Shown: positions 46,249 to 57,765 of the stretch, in pieces
How positions within the stretch are numbered: the first letter of the stretch is position 1
Layout: each line of letters opens with the position of its first letter
Source: Volvox africanus
Taxonomy: Eukaryota; Chlorophyta; Chlorophyceae; Chlamydomonadales; Volvocaceae
DNA length: 64,000 nt
Assembly (NCBI GenBank): GCA_030268105.1
Contig: BSDZ01000017.1
Location: 2,088,001-2,152,000, forward strand
Reading direction: 5' to 3'
Notes under the pieces: model-generated
What the model was told of the DNA's origin: nothing
What the model saw: only the letters and a program-made list of their open reading frames with translations
Databases searched by the model: none
Translations under genes and position numbers: made by a program

Positions 46249-49200
46249 ATGGCAGATTTAGAGGACGAGTACTTGGGTCAAGTATGTTCATTAAAGCATT
46301 GGAGTAGGGTTTCGTTTTTGGCTCTGACGTGCTCGGGGGACCGCTTTTGACAGGAGGAAGGTGCAGACGATATTGATGCGAACGACCTGAATCGCGAGCT
46401 TTTTGGTAAGATATCGAAATTATTACTATGATCGGTGAATATCGGCTTCATAACTAGTTCCGTAATCAACGTGCAACGCATAGTGTGACCCTCTTCCACA
46501 CACTACAACCGTCTAGCTTCAATCCACTGACGGTCTTCCTCATGGGCTGTGGGGACAATTGGGCTCGGAAGCTATGGTTTCGTTGGCTATATTAATACAC
46601 GCGGGGCGTCTTGTTCCCTAAGTCTCGTACTTGTCAAGGGCAGTGGGGGCAAGCTGTGAATGCCCCGTATGGTCCACGACGCTCCAACAGTTTCCTGAAC
46701 TCAATATCCTGCAAGCTCATTCAGAACCGTGCCGGTCCTTGTTTTTCTTTATAAATGCCCGGGGCAAGGTGTTTGAACTTCTGAAGGATCCACATGTGTC
46801 CATATGATGCCAATATTGCACGGGTGATCGAATCGTATCGCACTTTGACGCTGGCTGGTGTGAATGTTATTTTACCTCAAAGGCGAGGAGAGCGATGACG
46901 AACATGCACAGAGGGGGGATGGCCGCGATGCTGCTTATGAGGAGCAGGTCTTGGATGGCCAGGATGACGGCGATGCGGAGGCAGAGCTGGAGGACGCAAT
47001 CAGTAGCGAGGACCCGGACGAGCGGCACGGGGCTGGAAAGAAAGGTGCAAAAGCCGCAGCAGGAACTGGTGCTCCGCGGAGGAAGCGTGAGGCGGTGGGT
47101 TAGACTGTGGATTCGATGCAGCCGATCGGGAGGGATGAGGTTGGTTGGGCATGGGTGGAGGGTGACATAATGGGACCTGCGCAATGGGTCGGGTCTCTTG
47201 TGTTTTCCTCTTCTTTGCAGCATGTACTTGGAATTTGCGGGCAGTGTAGCAAGGTCGGGGCATCGGGATCTAACTGAGCGGGGCCATAGTCGTTGGTGTA
47301 AGATTCACGCACCCAGATGTTGTCTTTGTGCCCAAGAGCACCCTGCCCATCCCTCTCCTTCTGGGACTGACTGGTTACTATTATATTTCTGATGCATCCG
47401 GCAACGGACGCGTTGAAAAGTCAGTTCGCGACAGGCTCACCGCCTAAGAAATGCTGCAATCCATCCTCACGATCACTTAGGATATGGTGGCCGGGGTGCG
47501 GTTTTTAAGGGAGCCGGTGAAGGCGGCGGCATAAATGCCCTTTGACATCGCCGTTCTCCCTAGAGGATGGCGGTTCCTGTGCTGTCGCGGGACACTACGT
47601 CCCCACCCTGTCGGCTCTTTCCTACGCTCCTGGTCCAGGATCATAAATCATATGTGGTCCGGGAAATCTATTTTTAATACTCAAAAAATGCATCGCAGGG
47701 AGGCAAAGATGACCAGCCAAAAAAGAAGCGGCAGCGCCCATCGGAGGCCGATAAGGGAAAGCGCGGCGCCCGGGGCGACAAAGGTGCTAAGGGCGACAAA
47801 GCCCGGCAACGCCCGCGAAGGGCAGCCACTGGCGGGGCTGCACGGACAGATGGTATTGCGGGCGCAGAAGGGCATCTTGGGCCTGTCGCCGCGGGAGACA
47901 AGTCGGGTATCCTTGAGGAGGAGATGTCCGATGACATGAAGGAGCAGGATGCAGACCGGGCCTTTATTGATGACGAGGGTAAGTATGATGGGAAGGAGGA
48001 GGGATTGGGACCCGAGGGCGGGCTGTCTCTGCCACACATGCGCCCGGCTCTGGGTTGCCTATAACAATGTCAACTTTAGTGAAACATGGCGTCCTTAGCT
48101 AGCTTACTATTAAGTCCTGTTTGGTCTCTTGGCCATGGGATTTACCGCTTCCGTCTTGTACTGGCGGGTTTTGTTTTGTTAGGGTTTTGGTAGGGTGCGG
48201 CTGGTCGATGGGGGTGGTCGGGCTCGGAAATAGGGGACACTCTCTATTTGCTGGACTGGCCGCCCACCCCGATAGCAGAACTCCATCGTCCATAGCGATG
48301 GCAGAGGCGTGAAGGCTTGTGTCGCATCGCTGTCAGGATGTTGGGAAGTTGTGGGAAGCTGGGATGGGCTGAAGGATTGCAACGGTCTGTCGGTGGCAGG
48401 TGTGGAGCACCTTCCAAGTGACGAAGAAGATGGAGCACGTGTGCCCGCCGAGGAGGCGGAGGAGGCGCTGGATGCAGAGGAGGACCATCCCTTCAAGCGC
48501 AAGCGGAAGAAAGAGCAGACTGGCAACGTTGAGGTATGACGTCGCGTGGGATCCTTCTACAGAGTGGTAGGTCGCCGTGTTTCGAAGACTACCGACGGGG
48601 GAACATTGTTTATTACCTTGCATTCTTTCAGTCCTTGTCCATCTGGAAGTGGTAGTGGTAGGAGTAGCCCACCTATTTACATCCCTGCATGCAGCTCGTC
48701 GTTTGTGTGCGTCATATTCGACATTTAATGCCGCTGGTAGCACCCGGTCTTGCCGGCCCGTCCAGATATTAAATAATAGTAATTTAAGTAAATTACCATC
48801 CGAATGCGGTTTGTCGGCTATCTTTATCACGGTTTCTGTACCTCCAGAACATCGTCCTATGAGCGTCCTTCTGAGCCGCCCTCACTCTGCGTTAACTGCG
48901 TGGCTGCAGATGGAGATCAAGGAGATGTTGGGCAGAATGGAGATGGCCATGGAGCATGATTTTGAGACGGTGTCTCGCAACGCAGGGGTAGAGCTGAAGA
49001 AAGACGGTTCTGACAACTTAGTGACAGATGCGGATGGGCACTACGTAGTGGCGCGCAAGGGGCCTCCGCCCTCATCCAAGAGCCCGGCCATCGACAAGCT
49101 GAGGCTGCTGCCGGTGGGTAGGAAAGCGGCAGCTCGTGCGAGACGCCCCTGAAAGCAATCTTTAGAGCCTGTTGTTGGTAGGCTTCGTCCAACAGGGAGT

Positions 49201-51378
49201 TTCGGAGTTAAAGGACAGGTACAACATATGTATTGGCGGCCGTCCGAAGGGTTCACAGGCGGGGTAAGGGCGGGCGTTTCTCATTTAATTTTACCTGGGA
49301 GGGAATATACGTGGTCGCGCGGATTAAATTATCATTATATAATATATTCATGTCACATATTACATTATGTTATATTGTATTGTATTAATTTTTATTATGG
49401 TATGTTTTATTATACTATATTATTTCATAACCTACGAAGAGCAGTCCTGAGCATTCGCTAATGCGAGGTATTCGTGGACTTGTATTTTGGGTTCACTCAG
49501 ACAGTATAACAATAACCCTTCACGCGTTGTGATGCGCCGCTTACCGCCATGGCACATGTTTCACCCCCATCCTTCCCAACGTCAAGCTCACGTCTTCACC
49601 GCTCTTCAGGAGCTGGAGTTGTTCCTAGCCCAGCGGAAGTACCATGAGAGCTTCCTGCAACATGGTGGTCTGGGTGTGCTCAAGGGCTGGCTGGAGCCAT
49701 ACCACGACGGCACGCTGCCTAATGTGCGGGTGCGGACGGCGGTGCTCAAGGGGCTCCAGGTGCGGTGGCGTCGGCGCAAGTGTTTTCTTTTACTTCTCAA
49801 TTGAAGGCTGGTGGTAACACCCCATGTTACAGGCCTTGCTTGCGGATGCGATCGCTACCGCGGCAGTGCCGCACACGTGATGGGAATGCGTATCCGCAGC
49901 ACCTGAGTTTCTGCTGCCATCATTCGTCCATGCCTCAGAGAAATGGACCGATAACACGGCTCACTCGCCCGCCGCAGATCCTGCCCATTGACACGAGCCA
50001 CGAGGATCACAAAGAAATGCTCCGTAAATCGCAGCTGGGTAAGAACGTCATGTTTCTGTACAAGTGCAACGAGGAGACGGCCGAGAACCGCCGCATCGCC
50101 AAGGAGCTGGTCCACCGCTGGAGTCGACCCATCTTTTATGATCAGGAGGCGGAGGAGGTGCGCGGCTGGAATGCATCTAGCGGTCCCTGGGTGGAATGCC
50201 GTAGAGGGTAGGGGGTGGGTTGGGGTGCGTGCTGAGCAGGAAGGGATCGATGTCCCCGGCGGTAGCACAGGAAGGGATCGAAGGTTCATTTCCTTTGTCA
50301 ACGCCTTTTTTTGATGCGCGGTTACCGACGTCCGTTTGGGTAAACGACCAAAAGCCTCCTGGTAGTCTGCGGAATACCGATCAATTTATGTGGCCCACTG
50401 CTGCCAGCCACTGCCCTATGAAACGGTGGGTTGCACGGCATGTCCCGTGCCGACCGATCTGTATATGCCCATGAAATGTGGGGCCCTCCTCCAAACTTCT
50501 CGAACAGGCCAAGAAGCAGCTGCACCAGCAGCAGCTGCTCCAGGCGCGGCGGATGGAGCTCGACAAGCGGAAGGAGGTGCATCAGGAGGCGGGCGCGGCA
50601 GCAGCTGTGCGGAACAAAGCGATGCGCATCCATGCACTTATCCCAAAGGTAGGGTGTTTGGAAGCATTGTTAGTCAACCATGTCCCTTAATGCATACGCA
50701 ACATGCATATTCTCATTCTCTTTTGGGAGAAGTTCCCGCGAGGTGGCATTTGGGACCCTCAAGCCCCTAGGGATATCGGCGCCGGCCTGGCTACGTTCGC
50801 ACTACTTTTCAGACTATAAAAAACAACTTGTGAATGTCCTCTAGTATCCTCCATTTTTTGGTGTTGCGCTGCAAGTCAGTACAGTTCATTAACCGACAAG
50901 CACGTTATAGACCACCCAGTTTGTTATGAGCGTATGCCCTATGGGTACCGCGCTGTGATACGTTGTCATTGGCGAATCCGAACCTCGGGAATTTAACACT
51001 TTAGAATCATTGCACGAGCCATGCGCTGGAATGTTTTGCCTCGCCTGGACCAGATATACTGTTGCCACTCTGCGACTCTCCTAATGTACCCGAGAAGTCG
51101 TACAGTAAGAGGCGTCCTGTGCCGATGTAATCCCCAGCTGCTTACCCTGGCGTACTGATGTTTGGCAGGCCTCCAAGTTGGACTACGTCAATAACCCTGG
51201 GGCCGCGAAGGACTTCAATGAATCAGAGGTGGCAGCGGCTGTAGCAGGTGGACCGAAGGCGAAGCAGGTGGACGCGCTGACCAAACGGCTGCGAGAACAG
51301 CAGAAGAAGCTGCGGGACGGCAGTGCGCGGGCCATGAAGCCCAGCGTGGAGGGCCGTAACATTGTGCTCATGAAGTAA
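46249..51378 (+). CDS. IWS1: Transcription elongation factor IWS1/Spn1
   Basis: Nuclear factor that works with Spt6 on elongating RNA polymerase II. Exons: 46249-46281, 46354-46405, 46883-47094, 47699-47978, 48400-48533, 48910-49113, 49610-49759, 49978-50157, 50508-50648, 51169-51378; 531 residues in one frame. Residues 1-235 are acidic and then Lys/Arg/Gly-rich and look disordered (AELEDAISSEDPDE; RQRPSEADKGKRGARG), with AFIDDEGVEHLPSDEED, typical of the family just before the folded part. The TFIIS N-terminal (TFIIN) domain spans about 290-415: MEHDFETVSRNAG, RKYHESFLQHGGLGVLKGWL, GTLPNVRVRTAVLKGL, MLRKSQLGKNVMFLYKC, IAKELVHRWSRPIF. The C-terminal tail (QVDALTKRLREQQKK, PSVEGRNIVLMK) matches plant and yeast homologues. 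Start: the first ATG, MADLEDEYLG. Confidence 0.93.
49313..49435. repeat. AT-rich low-complexity tract
   Basis: About 120 bases of ATTATAT-type sequence in the IWS1 intron between exons 48910-49113 and 49610-49759. No gene content. Confidence 0.85.
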
Positions 51379-51489
51379 ACAGTGGCAAATAGTGCACCGT
51401 AGGAGGCAAGCTGAACATAGCGCAGGTTAGAGTACGGGTGAGGAGCCAAGCATGCAGCTTGTTGCTTACGCTGCGGCAACTGTCGGAAT

Positions 51490-51494
51490 TGTAA
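51490..51494 (+). terminator. TGTAA poly(A) signal, IWS1
   Basis: TGTAA 112 bases after the IWS1 stop, a typical distance for volvocalean genes. Confidence 0.65.
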
Positions 51495-52671
51495 GGTTCC
51501 GTGTAGTTCATAGCCAGGTTACGTTGTTAGTTACGGTCTAAGTGGCAGGCTTTAGACTCTCGATCAGTTCAACATGGTTGGCATGTTGGTGATGGCCTCT
51601 GTTATGTAGCCTGGTACTCCGCCCAAAGTTTCGTTACGCGGATGCTGACAGGCGTTTTTGCAGGAGAGCTGGGTTAACGTTATGACGGTCTAGGTCTGTG
51701 AGGACGTGTCATACGGGCACTGCGTACGACACGTACATTGCAATCGATGGTTTGCTTCCAGGTCACGAACCTGTACGTGCCACCTGACGTCGGATTCGTA
51801 CACAGCGGATTCGTACACAGGAATCCATAATGATGTGCTCCAGGCATGACATTTGTGCTCAGGAATGTCAATTTGGGAAGCAGCCCATAGGTAATTCCTC
51901 CACAGATACTACCGACAGACAGATGTCACGACATGGCCCTCAACAACGAAGAGCGTCACTCGCGAAAACTTGGTCACGCATTATTAAGCAACAATACCTG
52001 TCACTCCCCAAACAGGTCTGCCATACTATCTGTGCATATATAAATAAAGCATATGCTTACATGTCCCACGCTGTCCCGTATTTCCAGCCCCCCTTTTCTG
52101 ATACGCCAGAAGCGTATCCTACAACCTGTGGCCGAAAGACACGTGTCCCCATATGTGCTTGGCAGTGCCAGTAACTCTACTTACCAAAGCTCAGCGAATA
52201 ACGCTTCCCACCTGGGTTGGTGTTGGACTAAACAGCAATAAAAGCTCGTGTACACACCCACGATTTCTGGATTCATCCTGGAGCATTAAAATAGCTCAAA
52301 GTCCTCAGCATTGTCATATCCGAGCCACCGCTTTGCATGCGCCGAAAAATTGCTTTCGACGTAAAACGTTGTTAAGGTGCTCAGCCACTAGCAAATCGGC
52401 TAGGGCAACCAGTTCAACCGAGATGCACGATATCTCCAAGTGTACGGCATACAACTCTTCGTACAGTCACCCGCAGGCACAGTCTAAAGCCCGCGTGTAT
52501 GAACACTCCGCTCCTGTGCAGTCTGGCTACGATTGAAGGGCGATGAGCATATCCATGATCCTCCCCATCCATGACACTTTGGAAACGGCCTCTTAGTATG
52601 TCACAATCGAACACCGTGACGCTAGATGGGTTATAGATAAAACTAGGGCTCTGGTTCTTGTACTGGTGACA

Positions 52672-52676
52672 TTACA
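52672..52676 (-). terminator. TGTAA poly(A) signal, Alfin-like gene
   Basis: TTACA on the plus strand, that is TGTAA on the minus strand, about 146 bases past the Alfin-like stop codon. Confidence 0.6.
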
Positions 52677-52821
52677 ACTGCAACGCAGTCAACTAGATTG
52701 AATGCCCTAAGAGTGACAAACATCCCACAAGCTAGCCATACCCTGCGCTGGGCAGCAGCTGCACCCACGAGATGCCCCCACCCACCCTACCCTACGAGGA
52801 CATGACTAGGCTTTCAAAAGC

Positions 52822-54700
52822 CTACTGCATCCCCGTACATTGATTGCACCGCCACTGCTTCATTTGGGAGGCCTTTTTCTCCGTCATCTTGGCACATCGG
52901 CCACAATACCAGGTATCACAGAAGTCGCAGGCGATCCAAAACTCCTCGGTGCGGTACAGCCGCCCGCATGACGGGCACGGGTCCCCTTCGCCATCTTCCC
53001 AGTCGGCACTTCCCCTGCGTACAGGAGGAGTATGCCTTGAAAAACGGCTCCAAGCATCCGTCTCTCCCTTTTACTAGCGACGTGCTGCATCGGCCACATC
53101 ATGATGACGCCCTTGACAAATTTGAATACAGGCCCCGGCCGGATGGACTGTAACGACATCCGCACAATTATTTCCTCGGAATGGCAACATCGTGATGGCC
53201 GTTGCTGTCTTTGTGAAATTGGGCCCGCGCCTTGCTCCTTAAATTGTCGCGCATGCTGCCACCTCACCCCGCCCCTCGTTGGTCATTAGCCCGCCGTCAC
53301 CTCCGCTGGGGCCAAATTGTGCGCGCTGACATAACTCGTTGATGACCCCCGACCTTTACTTTACCCCGGTAATTGCCCGGCAATTTAATCAGGTTAGGGA
53401 AGCCAACAGAAGGAACGCCAAACTTGAAAAGCCACACGGCCCTAATCCATGTGCGGTTGAGGCCACACCCGCACACTGTACACTCACGAACATGCCCGTG
53501 GACTTACCCCGCGGCGTCCTCCCCATCTTCGTCGCTGTGCTGTAGTAGTACATGGTGTACAGGATGGCCAGGACAAGGGTAAGTCATCGTTTTACATCCG
53601 TGCAACTGCATCCTGAAAGTCTGTTGAAACTTACCCGTGCAGCACGAGCAGGCGCTGTTCGCGACTGCCCTCCTCCAGGCCGCTTCAGGCCACCTACGTT
53701 CGTTGTCGGTCCCCCCATCGAAGGCTTTACACGACCCGAAACAACCTGCGTGTTACGTCGTTCAGCGAGCGAGGCCGGTAAAACGACACCAATTATGACG
53801 TCCTTCGTAACCAAAGATTGCGTCGGATGCGTCCACATCGCAGGTACGCATGCACGTGGAATTCGGTACTTCGGGGGAAATTACAGAGCGAAGGGCGACG
53901 ACCGAACTGCGACCAGCTTCAGTTCGCGTACCTCGTAGCAGGTCGGCAGCTTGTTTATTAGCGAAAAGAGCTCCTCCCTACAAATCGCCAATAATCTAGG
54001 GTCAACGGCTTGTCTACACGGCGCGACGCGCGACGGGCCGCACCTCTCCTCGCGGTTAAGCCGTGCTCCCTTATAAAAAGCAAGCGCCAACAACCAACTG
54101 TCTGAATGTACTGCCACAAGGCTTATCCAAGCGCTCCTCTGCACGCCCACAGACCGGTATCACCAACTCGACCGTCAGGGTGAGGAGAGCGGCACGCAAT
54201 CCAGCCTACAACTTACTCACCTCCATACCATCGCGAGCAAAATTAATACCCTGCAATGCAACAACCCGGTCAGAGAGGATAATTATGCTACCGGACCCAC
54301 TCGTCGCCATCGGAAACGCTGTTGGTGCACCCGGCCTTCCATACCAGGGCAGGCTCAGGAGCCTCCGGTGGTACTTCCTCTGCAGGAAGGTCCACAGCCC
54401 AAGTCCCATCGTTGTATCCATACAAACACAAATTCTGCGACCGGCCGAGTCAAACGGAAAAAGTAAATTATGTTGCGATCTGTAAGTTATTCTTTATCAA
54501 TCCTAAGGTTATCATGCCGTCTAAACGGATCGAGAGCCTAATAGACAGATGCCGCCAAGGTTCTAGGGGCTTGAACCTGCCTCCCTCTGAGGGTCGCACT
54601 GATGCCAGAATTTCTCGACATCTTGTGTAAGTGCCCGTAACACTGCCTTGCGTCGACCGAGATAGTCCTCATAAATGTCCCGAGGGGAACGCGACGCCAT
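52822..54700 (-). CDS. Alfin-like PHD-finger protein
   Basis: Plant-type Alfin-like chromatin reader; known members bind H3K4me2/3 with a C-terminal PHD finger. Eight exons: 54581-54700, 54345-54434, 54221-54250, 54044-54138, 53932-53977, 53635-53745, 53508-53539, 52822-53014; 238 residues in one frame, close to the usual ~250. The N-terminal Alfin domain shows [116 protein letters not shown] short basic, then acidic, linker ([12 protein letters not shown]) leads to the [50 protein letters not shown]. The position that is His in the C4HC3 ligand set is Cys here (WYCGRC). The first intron appears to start with GC. Confidence 0.92.
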
Positions 54701-57700
54701 TTTCGAGATCCTAAATAATCAATAGGTCAAGTTTTACAGTCGTTTATACAGTTAAGAAACTAAAAGCAGAGCTGATAGCTAGACGGGGCCAAGAAAAAAA
54801 CATTTTGTTTCGGAGCTGCGCCGGAAAGGGAAGATTGGGCTTTGACCCAGCTGGACTATGAAAGATATGTAACCCGAAAGTCTGCGAGGAAGGCATTTGT
54901 GCTTTTGGTAAAGGTTGGGATCGTGGGGCTTGGCTGCAGTACGGACTACCGTTACGTGAACGGACCTCGTCGTCCTTTTCTCCAACGCAAGTTTGACGCT
55001 GGCTGGACTAAAATTGCGTTTATGAAATTTTTCTTTCATCTTACTTAATTGAACCTTCCCACTGTCCAAGTGGTCATAACCCACCCCAAGCAGGTTGTCG
55101 TCAAAAACGACATTGCAACCGATTCATAAAGCCGGTGTGTGGAAGATCTGGACCGTGGCAATGCAGATCATTACGGGGACAAGCAGGTTAGACCTTCAAA
55201 GTATGAAAACTTGATACGGGATTATGACATCACTGCAATCTCGGTGCGGACCTTCCTTTTGAGGTAAGTAGGATTTATGTAGTGATGCGGACATTGGGCA
55301 TTCGCCAACTATAATCCTCATCAGATAAGCTTTGTGAATTGGCACCAACTTTGCAAGTAGGCAGACTCCTAGACCGGAGTTAGCTAGCCGTTTTTACGAA
55401 GTAGCCTGCGCCCGGTAATCACATGCCGTTATTAGGTAACAAGTAACTGCATTTCCGCACGCAATGCATTTGTTTCCTGCATGTAATTTTCTGTCCGGCT
55501 GAATGTTGGCGATGTTGCAAGCAAAGTCGTTTTGCCAAACGGTATTGACCTCCGTGCTCATGCAGCTCAAGAACCGGAGTGAGCCGTACTCCGTTGGGGC
55601 CCATTCAATTTAAATGCCCTTCTCAATCTCTGTTGGGACTGTACATAGCGACCGTACGTCACCGCTGAATGGCATGCCACACATCGTGCCAGTCCGCACC
55701 ATTATGGTGCTGCAAAACCGAACTGTCTCTACAGCGTAGCGGTGGGACTATTGTACGCGGAGCGCCTGACACGGCTGCAACTGCGGGATGTTGGGACTAA
55801 GTGATGTGGCAGTGGACTGAGGGCCAGTTGCATCTTACAACAGGATGAGAAAAAGAGTGTCGCGACTTGCAGGGTGCGGGTAGATGTGTATCTAGCGCGT
55901 ATTTGTGTCGCGTGCCAGACTCCAACCTCAGCCAGCATTCATAGCGCTGCACCCACGTCTCCTGATGTGTGGTGAACAGTTCAGTCCATGGACGGCTACT
56001 CTCATGCAGCGGCGGAGGCAGTGAGGTTCGAAATAGCTTGACGGGGCCGCCAGGCTGCATCGATTTGCCGGTGGGGAGACAAGGAGGCAATAAACAATAA
56101 TGAATTCGTTACAAAGGAATAACCATTTGAGAGGGAATGGCAGTTCCAGGAACCCAAATCCTGACCCTCCTTGAGGCATGCGCCCCTGACAACCCCGGTG
56201 GGTGGCGATGCGCGTCAACATGCGCCGGTATGCGGTACAGACCCAAGGAGTTCGGGAAAAATTAACCGGAGCATGTCCGTTGTGCAGGGTCATGGTGTGA
56301 CAAGGGGGCACCGAGGTTCGGGTCAAATAGCCGCTGGAAAAGCAAAAGACGTAGCCATCCAGCATGGAAACAGCCGCACACACTGGACGTCAGATGAAAA
56401 CAAATGGCCATTAGTCCACAATTCTAAAGAATGAAAACTGCCCCGGGCAAGGAGCACTACATGTGGACGCATACGCGCGCGATTAGCGGCTGGAGCGTAC
56501 ACCTAGATCCTAACAATTCAAACTACTGTACTGGAGATTTCACTACTCCACTAACCTACAGCGACTAGTTGGCGAGGATGTTTTCTAAGATACGGCCTCC
56601 GCACATATTATTAGCCCTTGACAAACAGGGTCTTTCCGAGCACCCTGATCCTGCAAGTTTGGACGTCATGTCTCGGAACCGCACCGGAACAAGCTGCACA
56701 GTCTTCCCCTCCTCCAATGCCTACTATGGATAAACAAACTTGGACGCTGCCATACCAACAGACACGAATTATAGCGTCCGTCAATCCGGATTCAAATAAT
56801 GCCGTCCAAAATGAATCGCGAAGCCACTGCAAGGACTTCCAGAATCCTTGCGGCAAATCAACCCGGCAAAGCCACATTCCGTGCAGGATCGGTTGCCAAC
56901 TAAAGCCAAGGCGGGTAATTTCAACTCCCCCCAGGCTTGTGCCGGGTAAATCTCACCTCACCGCAACCATTGAAGTGACTGAACAATGGTAGCACGCGCC
57001 GCTGACCAGCGATCACCTAATGCGGCAATCGAGAAAGCGACTCGGATGCGGGATGCAAATGAACCGCAATTGGTCTCTTGTACATTCCAACTGGGTGATA
57101 ATGATGAAAGCTCCCCCGCCGCGTCACACATCGCCCAAGCTGCCATGTGCTCACCCGGCTTGAGGCCCCAAAAGCAGTCGGGACTGATTTGGGTCCCCGC
57201 GATGAGAGAGGGCCCACGTTAACGATTTAAATGTATCGTGGCTTTAGCAGCTGCGTGCCTACCTAAGCCACATCACTGCCACACACACAGTAAAGCCACG
57301 ATGACTTGCATCACGTTGGGATCGAGGCTCTCTGACCTACTGCAATGCATGGCCGAGCATGCAGGTCGCAGGCCTAACGCATGCCCCTGTTAAATTGCAG
57401 CGCTTGCAAAACAGCCAGGCGTGGAAACATCACCCCCGGCGACATATGACCGGGGCAAAGTCCACGCCAGTCATGCAGGACATTAAAATTATTTCGAGCT
57501 GTGAGCACAGAACCAGCTTCCGCACTCAAGATTCATCACAACATCCAAGTGCCATCCACAAGCCACTATCCGTGCACATTCGGCGCAACCATTAGGCACC
57601 CTTTCCTCGAGTGTGATGTTAGCTGTTCATCAGACCCCCGCACAAGAAAGGATTCTCACTCAAGAAATGACTCAATTTAACCGTGGATGGACGGCACTAC

Positions 57701-57765
57701 CCATACCTCTAGGTCAGTTCCAGTCCTCGTTCAAACCTACGAGCAGGACCCAAGCCTCATTCGAC
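54701..57765. other. Intergenic region, no confident gene
   Basis: About 3 kb upstream of the Alfin-like gene and downstream of the coiled-coil gene. Several open segments of 60-150 codons occur on both strands (for example minus 55797-56090 and 56611-56877, plus 56618-56992). None carries a motif I recognise and no splice-consistent series was found. Either a poorly conserved minus-strand gene or non-coding DNA. Confidence 0.4.

Larger units (their letters stand above)
51379..52821. other. IWS1-Alfin convergent intergenic region
   Basis: 1.4 kb between stop codons, with a TGTAA for each gene (51490 +, 52672 -) and a short direct repeat GCGGATTCGTACACAG near 51795-51820. No supported gene. 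Confidence 0.5.

Noticed and set aside
46278..46499. Minus-strand frame over the first IWS1 introns
   Set aside because: Antisense shadow; the plus-strand exons 46249-46281 and 46354-46405 join in frame to the IWS1 protein.
56618..57222. Plus-strand frames of 124 and 78 codons as genes
   Set aside because: No recognisable motif, overlapping open frames on the other strand, and no supporting splice or signal elements.
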